Assembly: GCF_004000805.1 (NCBI RefSeq)
Contig: NZ_BILY01000016.1
Coordinates: forward strand, 88,730 to 152,729
DNA from: Paenibacillus glycanilyticus NBRC 16618
GTDB taxonomy: Bacteria; Bacillota; Bacilli; Paenibacillales; Paenibacillaceae
DNA length: 64,000 nucleotides
Direction: 5' to 3'
Part shown: in pieces, positions 7,937-18,110 of the stretch
How positions within the stretch are numbered: position 1 is the stretch's first letter
Layout: each line of letters begins with the position of its first letter
The notes under the pieces: generated by a model
Told to the model about the DNA's origin: nothing
The model's input: only the letters and a program-made list of their open reading frames with translations
Database searches by the model: none
Translations under genes and position numbers: made by a program

Positions 7937-9622
7937 CTACTCCTTCGGTTCCACCGCCAGCTGGAGCTCGCGCTCCAGCTGCTCCGCATAAGCCGTGCTG
8001 ACGCCCGCCGACCAACCGAACAGCTCCGCCATATAACGGTGCACGCCGTCCTTACAGCGGATAACACGGCTACGGTCGAACAGGAGGCTGCCGCTGCGGC
8101 GGATCCAGAAGTCGACCGGCTTGCAGGCCATTTCATGGCGGATCGCATACAGCAGCTCCAGCAAAAGCGTAACCGGAAGCTTTCGGCGAATCGCTTCCTC
8201 CTGCGCTTCGGGCATAAGGCTGAGCACGGTATCGATGTTGGACCCGAACCGGCGGACAAGCCGTTCCGCATCCGGGCCGGCGAGCCCCGCTTTGACGGCT
8301 GCCGCCTTTTTATCCGAGACAAATCGCTCGTATCCCTCCGAACCGCCAACGTCACCGCCCGAGATCGGAAGCGTCTTCGTCCGGCTCTCGCCTATACCGT
8401 CCCGTCCGGCTTTGGCAAGCTGCTCTGCAGCCTGTTCCATAACGGTCTCGGCCATCTTCCGGTAGCCGGTCAGCTTGCCCCCTGCCATGGAGAGAAGGCC
8501 CGAAGGCGATACCAGCACCTCGTCGCGCCGCGAAATCTCGGACGGGTCTTTCCCTTCCTGATGAATAAGCGGTCTTACGCCTGCCCAGCTCGATTCCACG
8601 TCCTCGGCTTTCAGCCCAAGCGTAGGGAACATATCGTTAGCCGCCTTCAAAATATACTGCCGGTCCGCAGCCGTCATCCTCGGATGGACAAGGTCCTCCT
8701 TGTAATCCGTATCGGTTGTGCCGATATACGTCTTTCCGTCGCGGGGAATCGCAAACAGCATCCGCCCGTCTTCCGAGTCGAAGTAGATGGCCTGACCAAG
8801 CGGGAAACGTCTCTGGTCAAATACGAGGTGGACGCCTTTCGTATGATGGAGCGTCTTCCCCTTCTTGGATCCGTCCTTCTCCCGTATCGCGTCTACCCAA
8901 GGGCCTGCGGCATTGATCGTAACCTTTGCCTTCACTTGTCCCGTATTTCCCGTCAGCCGGTCCCTCACGTCCGCGCCAACGATCCGCCCGTTCTCATACA
9001 GCAGCGATTCGGCCTTCACGTAAGAGATCGCGCAAGCTCCGAGCTCTACGGCTCTTTTCATCACTTCTATTGTTAATCGGGCATCGTCGGTACGGTACTC
9101 GACATAATAGCCGCCCCCCTTCAGGCCCTCCCGCTTCAGAAGCGGCTCGCGCGTGACCGTCTCGTCTTTTCCAAGCATTTTCCTCCGCTCGGCGCGTTTG
9201 ACCCCTGCCAGAAAGTCATACAATCGAAGACCAAGCGAAGTACTAAACATCCCGAAGGTACCGCCTTTATAGATCGGGAGCAGCATCCATTCCGGCGTTG
9301 TCACATGCGGCCCGTTCTCGTATACAATCGCGCGTTCCTTGCCGACCTCGGCTACAACTCCAATCTCGAGCTGCTTCAAGTAACGCAGACCGCCATGCAC
9401 CAGCTTGGTCGAGCGGCTTGACGTCCCCGCGGCGAAATCCTGCATCTCCACCAGCGCCGTCTTTAATCCCCGCGTAACCGCATCAAGCGCGATCCCCGCC
9501 CCGGTAATGCCTCCGCCGATAATAAGCAGATCGTATTCCTCCGCCTGCAGCCGCCCGAACTGCTCCTCTCTCTTTAGAGCGTTAAAAGTTGGTCCTCCAC
9601 CATGCCCGTTCCCGCTTGCCAT
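7937..9622 (-). CDS. glpD: Aerobic glycerol-3-phosphate dehydrogenase
   Basis: FAD-dependent, membrane-associated enzyme that oxidises glycerol 3-phosphate to dihydroxyacetone phosphate and passes electrons to menaquinone. The N-terminal dinucleotide-binding motif LLIIGGGITGAGIALDA (about residues 33-50) is followed by the GlpD signature GTSSRSTKLVHGGLRYLKQ. The substrate domain (INAAGPWVDAI, YIGTTDTDY, AGVRPLI) and the C-terminal DAO_C cap (about 420-550) follow. Length (561) is normal. AGGAG lies nine bases before the ATG. It is 110 bases downstream of glpK on the same strand, so the pair forms a glycerol operon. No glycerol facilitator or GlpP gene is in the window. Confidence 0.96.
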   Translation of the reverse strand: MASGNGHGGGPTFNALKREEQFGRLQAEEYDLLIIGGGITGAGIALDAVTRGLKTALVEMQDFAAGTSSRSTKLVHGGLRYLKQLEIGVVAEVGKERAIVYENGPHVTTPEWMLLPIYKGGTFGMFSTSLGLRLYDFLAGVKRAERRKMLGKDETVTREPLLKREGLKGGGYYVEYRTDDARLTIEVMKRAVELGACAISYVKAESLLYENGRIVGADVRDRLTGNTGQVKAKVTINAAGPWVDAIREKDGSKKGKTLHHTKGVHLVFDQRRFPLGQAIYFDSEDGRMLFAIPRDGKTYIGTTDTDYKEDLVHPRMTAADRQYILKAANDMFPTLGLKAEDVESSWAGVRPLIHQEGKDPSEISRRDEVLVSPSGLLSMAGGKLTGYRKMAETVMEQAAEQLAKAGRDGIGESRTKTLPISGGDVGGSEGYERFVSDKKAAAVKAGLAGPDAERLVRRFGSNIDTVLSLMPEAQEEAIRRKLPVTLLLELLYAIRHEMACKPVDFWIRRSGSLLFDRSRVIRCKDGVHRYMAELFGWSAGVSTAYAEQLERELQLAVEPKE

Positions 9623-9732
9623 TACGAACAGCTCCTATCGCAAATTCTTTATCTTCTGTGGAAAAAAGAAAACCGCGAACATTTCTCCATTATGCTATTA
9701 CGCATGATGAAGAACTGCCACGGTCTATTCCC

Positions 9733-11283
<1,551 letters not shown>

Positions 11284-11341
11284 CTATTGTATTCTATTCG
11301 AGGCGCTGAGCCAAACTCCCTTTGCCGGGCGCTTACATTCC

Positions 11342-12889
11342 TTAATATCTCTCCGATACGATCTTTGCCTGCGTGAACAGCAGCAGGTAATCGCGGCCGC
11401 CCGCCTTCGAATCCGTACCCGACATATTGAACCCGCCAAACGGATGCGCGCCCACAAGCGCCCCCGTGCATTTGCGGTTTAAATACAAATTGCCTGCCAT
11501 AAACTCGCGCCGAGCCTGCTCCAGATGCGCCCGGTTTCTCGAAATAACGGCTCCCGTCAAGCCGAACACCGTATTGTTCGCGATCTCAAGAGCATTCTCG
11601 AACGATTTGGCTCTCGTAAAAGCAAGCACCGGACCAAAAATCTCCTCCTGCGAGATTCGGGCGTTCGCGTCTACATCGGCAAAGATCGTAGGCTCGATAA
11701 AATAACCGACCGAATCATCGGATGTTCCCCCGGCGACCAATCGGCCTTCTCCCTTGCCAATCTCGATATACTCCTGGATTTTGCGGAAGGCCTTGTCATC
11801 GATAACGGCTCCTACATTCGTGGTAGCATCCGCAGGATCGCCTACCGTAAGCCGGTTGGTTCGGTCCAGAACCTTCGCCAGCACCTCGTCGTACACGGCT
11901 TCGTGGACGATCGCTCTGGAGCAGGCGGAGCATTTTTGCCCGGAAAAGCCAAAGGCAGCAGCTACAATCGAATCCGCGGCAAGCTCCAGATCCGCCTCCG
12001 CATCCACGATGATGGCGTCTTTTCCGCCCATTTCGGCAATGACGCGCTTGATCCATTTTTGCCCCGGCTGCGTCTTTGCCGCCCGTTCGTTGATCCTTAG
12101 TCCAACCTCGCGGGAACCGGTAAAGCTGACGAACCGCGTCAGCGGATGATCAACCAGATAATCGCCAACCTCGCTGCCCGGCCCCGGCAAATAATTGACG
12201 ACGCCCGCAGGGACGCCGGCTTCTTCAAGCAGCTCGAAAAACTGCGCCGCAATAACCGACGTTGGGCTTGCCGGCTTCAGGACAACCGTGTTGCCGCATA
12301 CGAGAGCGGCCGTGGTCATGCCCGCCATAATAGCGAGAGGGAAATTCCAGGGCGGAATGACAATACCGACGCCAAGCGGAATATAATAAAGTTGATTCTC
12401 CTCATCGTCAAGAGGAGTCAGAGGCTGCGGCTTGCTTATGCGCTGCAGCTCGCGCGCGTAAAATTCCATAAAGTCTATCGCTTCCGCCGTATCCGCATCG
12501 GCCTCGGCTCGCGTTTTGCCCGCTTCAACCGTCATCCATGCGGAAAACTCATGCTTGCGCCGCCGCAGCAGTGCCGCTGCTTTATATAAATACCTGGCCC
12601 GTTCGTTTGGCTCGGTAAACTTCCAGCTGTCGAAGGTGCGAGCCGCTGTCTGAATGGCCTCTTCCGCAAGACTGGCATCCGCTTGGGAAACTACGCCGAT
12701 CACCTGATTTTTGGAGGCCGGATTCGTGGACGGCAAGGTCCGCGTCGTCGTAATCCGGCGGCCACCGATCACCAGCGGATATTCCCTGCCCAGCTTGGAA
12801 CCCACCAATTCAAGCGCCGCATCGTACGCCTTGTTATTTGCTTCCGACTGAAAGTTCGTGAAAGGTTCATTCTTAAATGTTGCCCTCAT
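11342..12889 (-). CDS. rocA: 1-pyrroline-5-carboxylate dehydrogenase
   Basis: NAD-dependent aldehyde dehydrogenase that converts pyrroline-5-carboxylate/glutamate semialdehyde to glutamate, the second step of proline and arginine breakdown. The catalytic Glu lies in [14 protein letters not shown] and the catalytic Cys in [17 protein letters not shown]; the oxyanion Asn lies in [13 protein letters not shown]. Starting at the ATG at 12889 gives 515 residues, the length of B. subtilis RocA, and places an AAGGGGG site at good spacing; 16 extra codons upstream lack a site. It is divergent from proline dehydrogenase across a 92-base gap, so both are probably induced together by proline. Confidence 0.96.
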   Translation of the reverse strand: MRATFKNEPFTNFQSEANNKAYDAALELVGSKLGREYPLVIGGRRITTTRTLPSTNPASKNQVIGVVSQADASLAEEAIQTAARTFDSWKFTEPNERARYLYKAAALLRRRKHEFSAWMTVEAGKTRAEADADTAEAIDFMEFYARELQRISKPQPLTPLDDEENQLYYIPLGVGIVIPPWNFPLAIMAGMTTAALVCGNTVVLKPASPTSVIAAQFFELLEEAGVPAGVVNYLPGPGSEVGDYLVDHPLTRFVSFTGSREVGLRINERAAKTQPGQKWIKRVIAEMGGKDAIIVDAEADLELAADSIVAAAFGFSGQKCSACSRAIVHEAVYDEVLAKVLDRTNRLTVGDPADATTNVGAVIDDKAFRKIQEYIEIGKGEGRLVAGGTSDDSVGYFIEPTIFADVDANARISQEEIFGPVLAFTRAKSFENALEIANNTVFGLTGAVISRNRAHLEQARREFMAGNLYLNRKCTGALVGAHPFGGFNMSGTDSKAGGRDYLLLFTQAKIVSERY

Positions 12890-12981
12890 ACCCGCATCCC
12901 CCTTCGATACATGCTCACTATTCCATTTATAGTTCATCCGGCAGGACGTTATGTTTTTTACTTAGAAAGGAGCGATAGACA

Positions 12982-13899
12982 ATGGGTGCAGGCCTTTACC
13001 GCCGAACACTGCTAGGCATCACCGGCAACAAGCTTGTGGAGCATCTGTCCATCCGCTACGGCCGCAAGCTCGCTTCCAAATTCATCGCCGGCGACAATCT
13101 GGAAGAAGCGATGGATCGAACGGAGGAGCTCAACAGTCAGGGCATTATGGTGACGCTGGACCATCTTGGAGAAGGGATCAAGGACTTGAAGGAAGCCGAG
13201 GGCTACAGGGATGAGTACTTAAAGATTGTCCGCGAGATCGCAAGACGCAAAGTGAATGCCAACGTCTCGCTCAAGCCGACCCAATTCGGTCTTGCGCTGG
13301 ATAAGGAGCAATGCCACTCCAATATCCGGGCGGTTGTGTCGGAGGCGAAGTACAGCCGGATTTTTGTCCGGCTCGATATGGAGGATACGCCGTATACGCA
13401 GGCGACCATCGATCTGGTGCGGAGGCTTCATGCCGGCTGGATGACCAATGTGGGCACCGTCATTCAAGCGTATTTGCACCGGTCCGAAGAGGATGTAAAG
13501 GCGCTGAGCAAGGAAAAGGTTAATCTGCGGCTGGTGAAAGGGGCTTACAAAGAGCCCCCGGAGGTGGCGTACCAGAATGCGGGGCAAGTGCTCGGCAACT
13601 TCAAAAAGCTCATCGAGCATCGCCTGAAGAACGGAGTATATACGGCCGTTGCCTCGCATGACGATAAGGTCATCAACTTCACCAAGGCTTTCGCCGAGGC
13701 AAACAATATCTCGAAGGATGCCTTCGAGTTCCAGATGCTCTACGGCCTTCGCATGGGCAAGCAAGCCGAGCTAGCCCAAGAAGGCTACCGCGTCCGCTGC
13801 TACGTGCCGTACGGCACGATGTGGTACCCGTACTACACCCGCCGTTTGGCCGAGAAGCCGGCGAACCTGGTGTTGGTTTTGAGGAATATGTTTAAGTAA
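12982..13899 (+). CDS. putB: Proline dehydrogenase (PutB/FadM type)
   Basis: FAD-dependent oxidation of proline to pyrroline-5-carboxylate. It is a monofunctional 305-residue TIM-barrel enzyme, the usual size in Bacillales. Visible family motifs include VTLDHLGEG, NVSLKPTQFGLALD, RIFVRLDMEDTPYTQATID, VNLRLVKGAYKEPPEVAY, TAVASHDD, EFQMLYGLR and the C-terminal substrate-binding YYTRRLAEKPANL, with its paired arginines. The start ATG has AGAAAGGAGC eight bases upstream. It is divergent from the P5C dehydrogenase gene, with which it completes proline to glutamate conversion. A strong hairpin terminator follows. Confidence 0.96.
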   Translation: MGAGLYRRTLLGITGNKLVEHLSIRYGRKLASKFIAGDNLEEAMDRTEELNSQGIMVTLDHLGEGIKDLKEAEGYRDEYLKIVREIARRKVNANVSLKPTQFGLALDKEQCHSNIRAVVSEAKYSRIFVRLDMEDTPYTQATIDLVRRLHAGWMTNVGTVIQAYLHRSEEDVKALSKEKVNLRLVKGAYKEPPEVAYQNAGQVLGNFKKLIEHRLKNGVYTAVASHDDKVINFTKAFAEANNISKDAFEFQMLYGLRMGKQAELAQEGYRVRCYVPYGTMWYPYYTRRLAEKPANLVLVLRNMFK

Positions 13900-13934
13900 C
13901 TTGCCTCCCGCACCCGCCACGCCTTGCAAATTCG

Positions 13935-14246
13935 CACAAAAAGAAATCCCTGCGGGTACGCAGGGATTTCTTTTTTCCGGCTACATGGGCCGGGGTCGTA
14001 AGGACGCAAGTGGACTGCAGGTGGACTCAAAGCCAACGCCCCCCATCCCGGCTAACGAAACGTAGTATCGTTATTTCCGACAAAACAGCCGTTTTCAGAT
14101 TCTAACGAAACTTGGTATCGCTATTAGGTCGTTTTCAAGCCAAATGTAGCTCGTTCGCCCCAAATAACGTTACTGAGTTTCGTTAGAAATCACAGCGGCC
14201 CAAAAACCGCCAAATAAGGTGCTGTAGTTTCGTTAGCGCCAAGCGA
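13935..14246. repeat. Copy 1 of a duplicated intergenic block with TAACGA/TCGTTA palindromes
   Basis: This block and the next (offset 344 bases) are near-identical. Each begins with a perfect terminator hairpin (GAAATCCCTGCG/CGCAGGGATTTC, here 13938-13977). Four semi-palindromic units built on TAACGAAAC(N)TATCGTTA or its reverse complement follow, for example at about 14051-14075, 14101-14127, 14164-14186 and 14216-14236. No coding capacity is evident. The hairpin ends the proline dehydrogenase transcript. Confidence 0.85.
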
Positions 14247-14278
14247 GGGCCCATCCAACGTTGTGCTCAGTAAAATAT

Positions 14279-14590
14279 CACAAAAAGAAATCCCTGCGGG
14301 TACGCAGGGATTTCTTTTTGCCGGCTACATGGGCCGAGGATGCAAAGACGCAAGCGGGCTGCAGGCGGGCTCAAAGCCAACGCCCCCATCCCGGCTAACG
14401 AAACGTAGTATCGTTATTTCCGGAAAAACAGCCGTTTTCAGATTCTAACGAAACCTGGTATCGCTATTAGGTCGTTTTTTAAGCCCAATGTAGCTCATTC
14501 GCCCCAATTAACGTTACTGAGTTTCGTTAGAAATCACAGCGGCCCAATAACCACCAAATAAGGTGTTGTAGTTTCGTTAACGCCAACGCG
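14279..14590. repeat. Copy 2 of the duplicated intergenic block
   Basis: Second copy of the block, with a handful of substitutions and single-base indels relative to copy 1. Its hairpin (14281-14320) again ends in a T run. It lies just downstream (in the convergent sense) of the M24 peptidase gene. Both copies sit between convergent genes, so they can act as terminators for either side. Confidence 0.85.
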
Positions 14591-14621
14591 AAGGCTATCC
14601 CACTACCGCCACATCGCTCTA

Positions 14622-15731
14622 CTAGTTGCCCAGCAAAATCAGCTCTTTCGGATAGCTGGTCAGCACGCTGACGGAACCGTCCGCTTGAATGTACACGTCG
14701 TCCTCAATCCGGACGCCTCCGATCACCGGATCATAGATGCCCGGTTCAATCGTAAACAACAGGCCCGGCTCGATAACCGATTGATTTTGCCCCGAAACGG
14801 AAGGCTGCTCATGCACATCCATGCCAAAGCCATGGCCGAGACGATGCGTGAACAGCGGCCCAAAGCCCTTCTGCTCAATGACGTCGCGGGCCGCTTTATC
14901 CACGGAAGCCAGCGTTACGCCGGCTTTGGCCGCCGCGATCCCCGCCATGTTGGCGGCAAGCACCGTATCGTAGATGGCGCGCTGCTCTTTGGAAGCCTCC
15001 CCCATCACAAACGTTCTCGTAATGTCGGAGCAATAGCCGCCGGCCTGAACGCCGATATCGATCAACACAAAGTCGCCATGCTTGATCGTGTCGTAGCCCG
15101 GCGTGCCATGCGGCAGCGCGGAACGGGCGCCGGTCAGCACGATGGATTCAAACGCCGGACGGTCCGCGCCAAGCTTGCGCATCTGATACTCGATCTCTGC
15201 CGTCAGCTCAAGCTCCGTCATGCCGATTTTGGCATGGGAAGCGGCGTGTGCCACAACCTTTTCCACCATTAGAACGGCATTCTGCACCTTGCTGATTTCT
15301 TCCTCGCTTTTTTTCGTGCGCAGGGACAGAATAAAGCCTTCGAGATCAACAAAACGCGCGCCGCCTAAAGCATCCTGAATCCGCTCAGCCTTGGCGATCG
15401 AGACCGCTTCCTTCTCAATGCCCGCTGCCGCAACACCCGACGCCGTATGCTGCTTCAGCACCTCGTAGGCATTCTGCGTATCCGAGATTGGCACAAGCTT
15501 GCCGTTCCCGCCAAACGGCTCCGCCGCCGACAGGTCGAGAAGCGGCATGTACAGCGTCTCCTCCCCCGTCCGCGCATCCAGCGCCAACGCCAGGAACCGC
15601 TCATGCGGATTGCAGGAAAAGCCCGTAAAATAATATACATTCGTCGGAGACGTAATAAAGGCGATATCGATGCCGTTCTCTTTCAAATAAGCAGCCAGCT
15701 GCCCTTTTCTCTGTTGCCAAATGGATTCCAT
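14622..15731 (-). CDS. M24 family Xaa-Pro aminopeptidase/dipeptidase
   Basis: Cytoplasmic dinuclear metallopeptidase that removes residues next to proline. The N-terminal creatinase-like domain (about 1-130, with ITSPTNVYYFTGFSCNPHER) is followed by the pita-bread domain. Metal ligands are visible as the two Asp in DIGVQAGGYCSDITRTF, the His in HRLGHGFGMDVHEQP, the Glu in FTIEPGIYDP and the Glu in GGVRIEDDVYI. The length of 369 fits PepQ/YqhT-type proteins. CGGAG lies at normal distance from the ATG. It is divergent from the M29 aminopeptidase, so both flank a small peptide-degradation locus. Confidence 0.94.
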   Translation of the reverse strand: MESIWQQRKGQLAAYLKENGIDIAFITSPTNVYYFTGFSCNPHERFLALALDARTGEETLYMPLLDLSAAEPFGGNGKLVPISDTQNAYEVLKQHTASGVAAAGIEKEAVSIAKAERIQDALGGARFVDLEGFILSLRTKKSEEEISKVQNAVLMVEKVVAHAASHAKIGMTELELTAEIEYQMRKLGADRPAFESIVLTGARSALPHGTPGYDTIKHGDFVLIDIGVQAGGYCSDITRTFVMGEASKEQRAIYDTVLAANMAGIAAAKAGVTLASVDKAARDVIEQKGFGPLFTHRLGHGFGMDVHEQPSVSGQNQSVIEPGLLFTIEPGIYDPVIGGVRIEDDVYIQADGSVSVLTSYPKELILLGN

Positions 15732-15912
15732 GCATATTCACTCCGTTTCTCAGTAAAAGCTTTCCCTGCTATTATAACGCCGTCTCGCGCGGTAACCAAA
15801 CCATTCTGCCTCTCCTCTACCATTTTGAAATTCCTCGAAAATAAGTTCATACTATAGCTATAGGGTCCACAGGAAACTATACATAACGTTAACGAGAGAG
15901 GAATGAAGCCCC

Positions 15913-17145
15913 GTGCTGACTTTTGAGCAAAAATTAAACAACTATGCGGACATCATTGTAAAAATCGGAGCGAACATACAACAAGGGCAAACGGTTATGG
16001 TTAATGCGACAATTGACGCGCCAGAGCTCGTTCGACTCGTCGTGAAAAAAGCGTATGAAGCCGGTGCCTACCAAGTGAAGGTATTCTGGCATGACGACGC
16101 CGTATCCCGCATTCATTATGATCTTGCTTCGCTTGAATCGTTCCTGGAGGAGCCAAAATGGTCCGCCGGCGAAAAGCTCGAGATGGCGGAAAAAGGCGCT
16201 GCCTCCATTACGATCGGATCCGCCGATCCCGATCTGCTCCGCGGCGTATCGCAGGAAAAAATCCGCAACGCGGACCGTACGGCGCGTAAAGCTAACGAGA
16301 AATACCGTCAAATGTCCCAGGCTTTCAAATTTACCTGGTCGCTGGCAACAGCCCCTTCCGCCGCATGGGCAGCCAAGGTCTTCCCGGATCTTCCGCAGGA
16401 AGAGCAAGTCGCAAAGCTGTGGGATACGATCTTCCAAATGGTGCGTGCCGACCAGCCGGATCCAATCGCCGCTTGGGAAGCGCATATTAAGCAGCTGAAA
16501 TCCAAGGCGCAATATTTGAACGATAAAGCCTATAAATATTTGCATTACGTTGCCCCTGGCACCGACCTGACGCTAGAAATGCCCAAAGATCAAATCTGGC
16601 TTGGCGGCAGCAAGCAAAATGAACAAGGCACCTGGTTCGTTCCGAACCTGCCAACCGAAGAAGTCTACTCGGCACCGCTTCGTACCGGCGTAAACGGAAC
16701 CATCTCCAGCACGAAGCCGCTCAGCTATAACGGCAATATCGTTGACAACTTCTCGTTTACCTTCGAGAACGGCCGCGTGGTCGATTTCAAGGCGGAGCAA
16801 GGCGAAGAAGCCATTAAAGGCCTGCTCGATACCGACGACGCAGCGAAGTTCCTCGGCGAAGTTGCCCTAGTGCCGCATACCTCGCCCATTTCGGATTCGA
16901 ACATTTTGTTCTATAAAACGATCTTCGACGAAAATGCTTCCTGCCACTTGGCTCTGGGCAGCGCCTACGCGTCCTGCATCAAGGGCGGCGCCGGCCTATC
17001 GCGCGAGGAGCTGCTCGAAAGAGGGCTGAACCAAAGCATGGCGCATACCGACTTCATGGTAGGCTCCGCCGAGCTCAACCTCTACGGCATCACCGAAGAC
17101 GGCACCCGCGAGCCTATCTTGGTTAACGGCAACTGGGCGTTTTAA
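15913..17145 (+). CDS. M29 family aminopeptidase (AmpS/PepS type)
   Basis: Cytoplasmic cobalt/zinc aminopeptidase of 410 residues. The start is GTG with AGAGAGG upstream; no in-frame ATG lies near. Family motifs include the N-terminal YADIIVKIGANIQQGQTV, the metal-ligand segments NLPTEEVYSAP, FLGEVALVPHTSPIS, FDENASCHLALGSAY and, near the C-terminus, HTDFMVGSAELNLYGI, which together supply the Glu, His and Asp ligands of M29 enzymes. Its stop codon overlaps the first bases of a long inverted repeat. Probably involved in intracellular peptide turnover. Confidence 0.95.
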   Translation: MLTFEQKLNNYADIIVKIGANIQQGQTVMVNATIDAPELVRLVVKKAYEAGAYQVKVFWHDDAVSRIHYDLASLESFLEEPKWSAGEKLEMAEKGAASITIGSADPDLLRGVSQEKIRNADRTARKANEKYRQMSQAFKFTWSLATAPSAAWAAKVFPDLPQEEQVAKLWDTIFQMVRADQPDPIAAWEAHIKQLKSKAQYLNDKAYKYLHYVAPGTDLTLEMPKDQIWLGGSKQNEQGTWFVPNLPTEEVYSAPLRTGVNGTISSTKPLSYNGNIVDNFSFTFENGRVVDFKAEQGEEAIKGLLDTDDAAKFLGEVALVPHTSPISDSNILFYKTIFDENASCHLALGSAYASCIKGGAGLSREELLERGLNQSMAHTDFMVGSAELNLYGITEDGTREPILVNGNWAF

Positions 17146-17293
17146 TCGATAATGATCCTGCCGAGAAAACATCTCCTTCTAGTTGCTGTTGAAATCGTGA
17201 TATTGGAATAAATAGTTTATGGGTTTTATCACGATTTCAAAGGCAAGCGTTACACTCTTTCAGGAGATGTTTTCTCTTCGGATCCTATCGATT
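17144..17293. repeat. Nested inverted repeat, MITE-like or large hairpin
   Basis: The outer arms AATCGATA and GAGAAAACATCTCCT (17144-17177) recur as an inverted copy at 17262-17293. An inner perfect arm TTGAAATCGTGATA (about 17188-17202) pairs with its complement at about 17227-17240. The whole 150 bases can fold into one long interrupted hairpin starting at the peptidase stop codon. No ORF is present. Confidence 0.8.
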
Positions 17294-17305
17294 ATTTTTT
17301 GAGAC

Positions 17306-17353
17306 AAAAGGAGTGGAACTAGGCTTTAAGCCGGTTCCACTCTTTTTTGTTTT
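17306..17353 (+). terminator. Rho-independent terminator
   Basis: Stem GAGTGGAAC/GTTCCACTC with an inner GGCTT/AAGCC pairing, followed by CTTTTTTGTTTT. It terminates the peptidase transcript after the nested inverted repeat. From here to 17587 no gene is seen; the only structure noted is a direct repeat of GATACTTTCCTGCG at 17489 and 17527. Confidence 0.85.
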
Positions 17354-17587
17354 CTCCCCACACCGATTGATAGGTGGAGAAGGAATAGTATCTCATGGAG
17401 GAGCGTTAGCGCTTGCCTTTGTTACTCTTGATATTACCGCCGCTGAAAATTCGATCCGAATATCAAGAGAACAACAGCAACCGGAAGGAGATACTTTCCT
17501 GCGTAACCAGATCAATCCCCCATCCCGATACTTTCCTGCGCAACCTCATCAACTCAACAATCCCTTCATCTCTAGCATACGCCGCGA

Positions 17588-17615
17588 CCGAATCTACCTA
17601 TCAATCATAGACTAT
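17588..17615 (+). promoter_or_regulatory. Candidate SigK-type promoter for the two small genes
   Basis: An AC at 17588-17589 and CATAGACTA at 17607-17615 are 17 bases apart, close to the late mother-cell SigK pattern (AC, 16-17 bases, CATANNNTA). A small palindrome TAGACT/AGTCTA (17609-17625) overlaps the -10 and directly precedes the ribosome binding site at 17626. The assignment rests on consensus only. Confidence 0.4.
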
Positions 17616-17643
17616 ACCAGTCTATCAGGAGGAGGCTCCCCCC

Positions 17644-17820
17644 TTGATTCATCAAAACGTGAAGTCCTACCGCTACCGCGTCGGCCGCAACAACTACATC
17701 GTTATTAATATTTATCAGACGGCCAAGGCATCGGCCGAAGCCGGCAACGTGCTCGCGAGCAACGCCGTTAACGTGCAAATTATGAAGCAGCTGGCGAAGC
17801 AAAAGAAACGCAAACGTTAA
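17644..17820 (+). CDS. Small basic protein of unknown function (58 aa)
   Basis: Starts at TTG with a strong AGGAGGAGG nine bases upstream. The product begins MIHQNVKSYRYRVGRNNYIV, has a middle rich in Ala, Asn and Val (AEAGNVLASNAVNV) and ends in a very basic tail (KQKKRKR). No signal peptide or membrane helix is visible. It is followed after 44 bases by another gene of exactly the same length with its own strong binding site, and a SigK-like promoter lies upstream. I do not recognise the family; a spore-coat or exosporium role is only inferred from the promoter and from the basic, small character. Confidence 0.7.
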   Translation: MIHQNVKSYRYRVGRNNYIVINIYQTAKASAEAGNVLASNAVNVQIMKQLAKQKKRKR

Positions 17821-17864
17821 TCCGCCTCTACAGTCGTCCAAGCAATGGCGAGGAGGTGATTCGA

Positions 17865-18041
17865 ATGGGTCGTAAAAGAACGAAATCCGCTGACAAGAAC
17901 ATTGTCAAATGGAGCAAAGGCACAACCAACGTCCGCGTCGGCCAATCGGCGAACGCAACGATTAACCAAGGCGGCAACGCGTTTGCCATTAACGCTTCCG
18001 AGATTGGCGTCGTCCGCATCCGTCCTGGCGCGCAGGGCTAA
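17865..18041 (+). CDS. Small basic protein of unknown function (58 aa)
   Basis: An ATG start eight bases after AGGAGG; a GTG at 17856 overlaps the site and is unlikely. The product begins MGRKRTKSADKNIVKWSKG and continues with an Asn/Gly/Ala-rich, short-beta-strand-like stretch (NVRVGQSANATINQGGNAF) and IRPGAQG at the end. It carries no cysteine, no signal peptide and no membrane helix. Same length as its upstream neighbour and separated by 44 bases, so the pair is likely co-expressed. The Asn/Gly alternation could allow ordered self-assembly, but this is speculation. A hairpin terminator follows. Confidence 0.7.
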   Translation: MGRKRTKSADKNIVKWSKGTTNVRVGQSANATINQGGNAFAINASEIGVVRIRPGAQG

Positions 18042-18051
18042 GCAGATCCAA

Positions 18052-18110
18052 AAGAAAGCAGGGCTGTTTCGCGTGGAGGTCAAGCTCCGCGCGGCAGCCC
18101 TGCTTTTTTC
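18052..18110. terminator. Bidirectional terminator
   Basis: GCAGGGCTG (18058-18066) pairs with CAGCCCTGC (18095-18103), with further pairing inside (GCGTGGAG/CTCCGCGC) and a T run after it. It lies between the convergent small gene and membrane-protein gene and can serve both; the last codons of the membrane protein fall inside it. Confidence 0.8.

Noticed and set aside
17313..17708. 131-codon frame after the nested inverted repeat
   Set aside because: Begins inside a terminator stem, overlaps the 58-residue gene in another frame and has no start signal.
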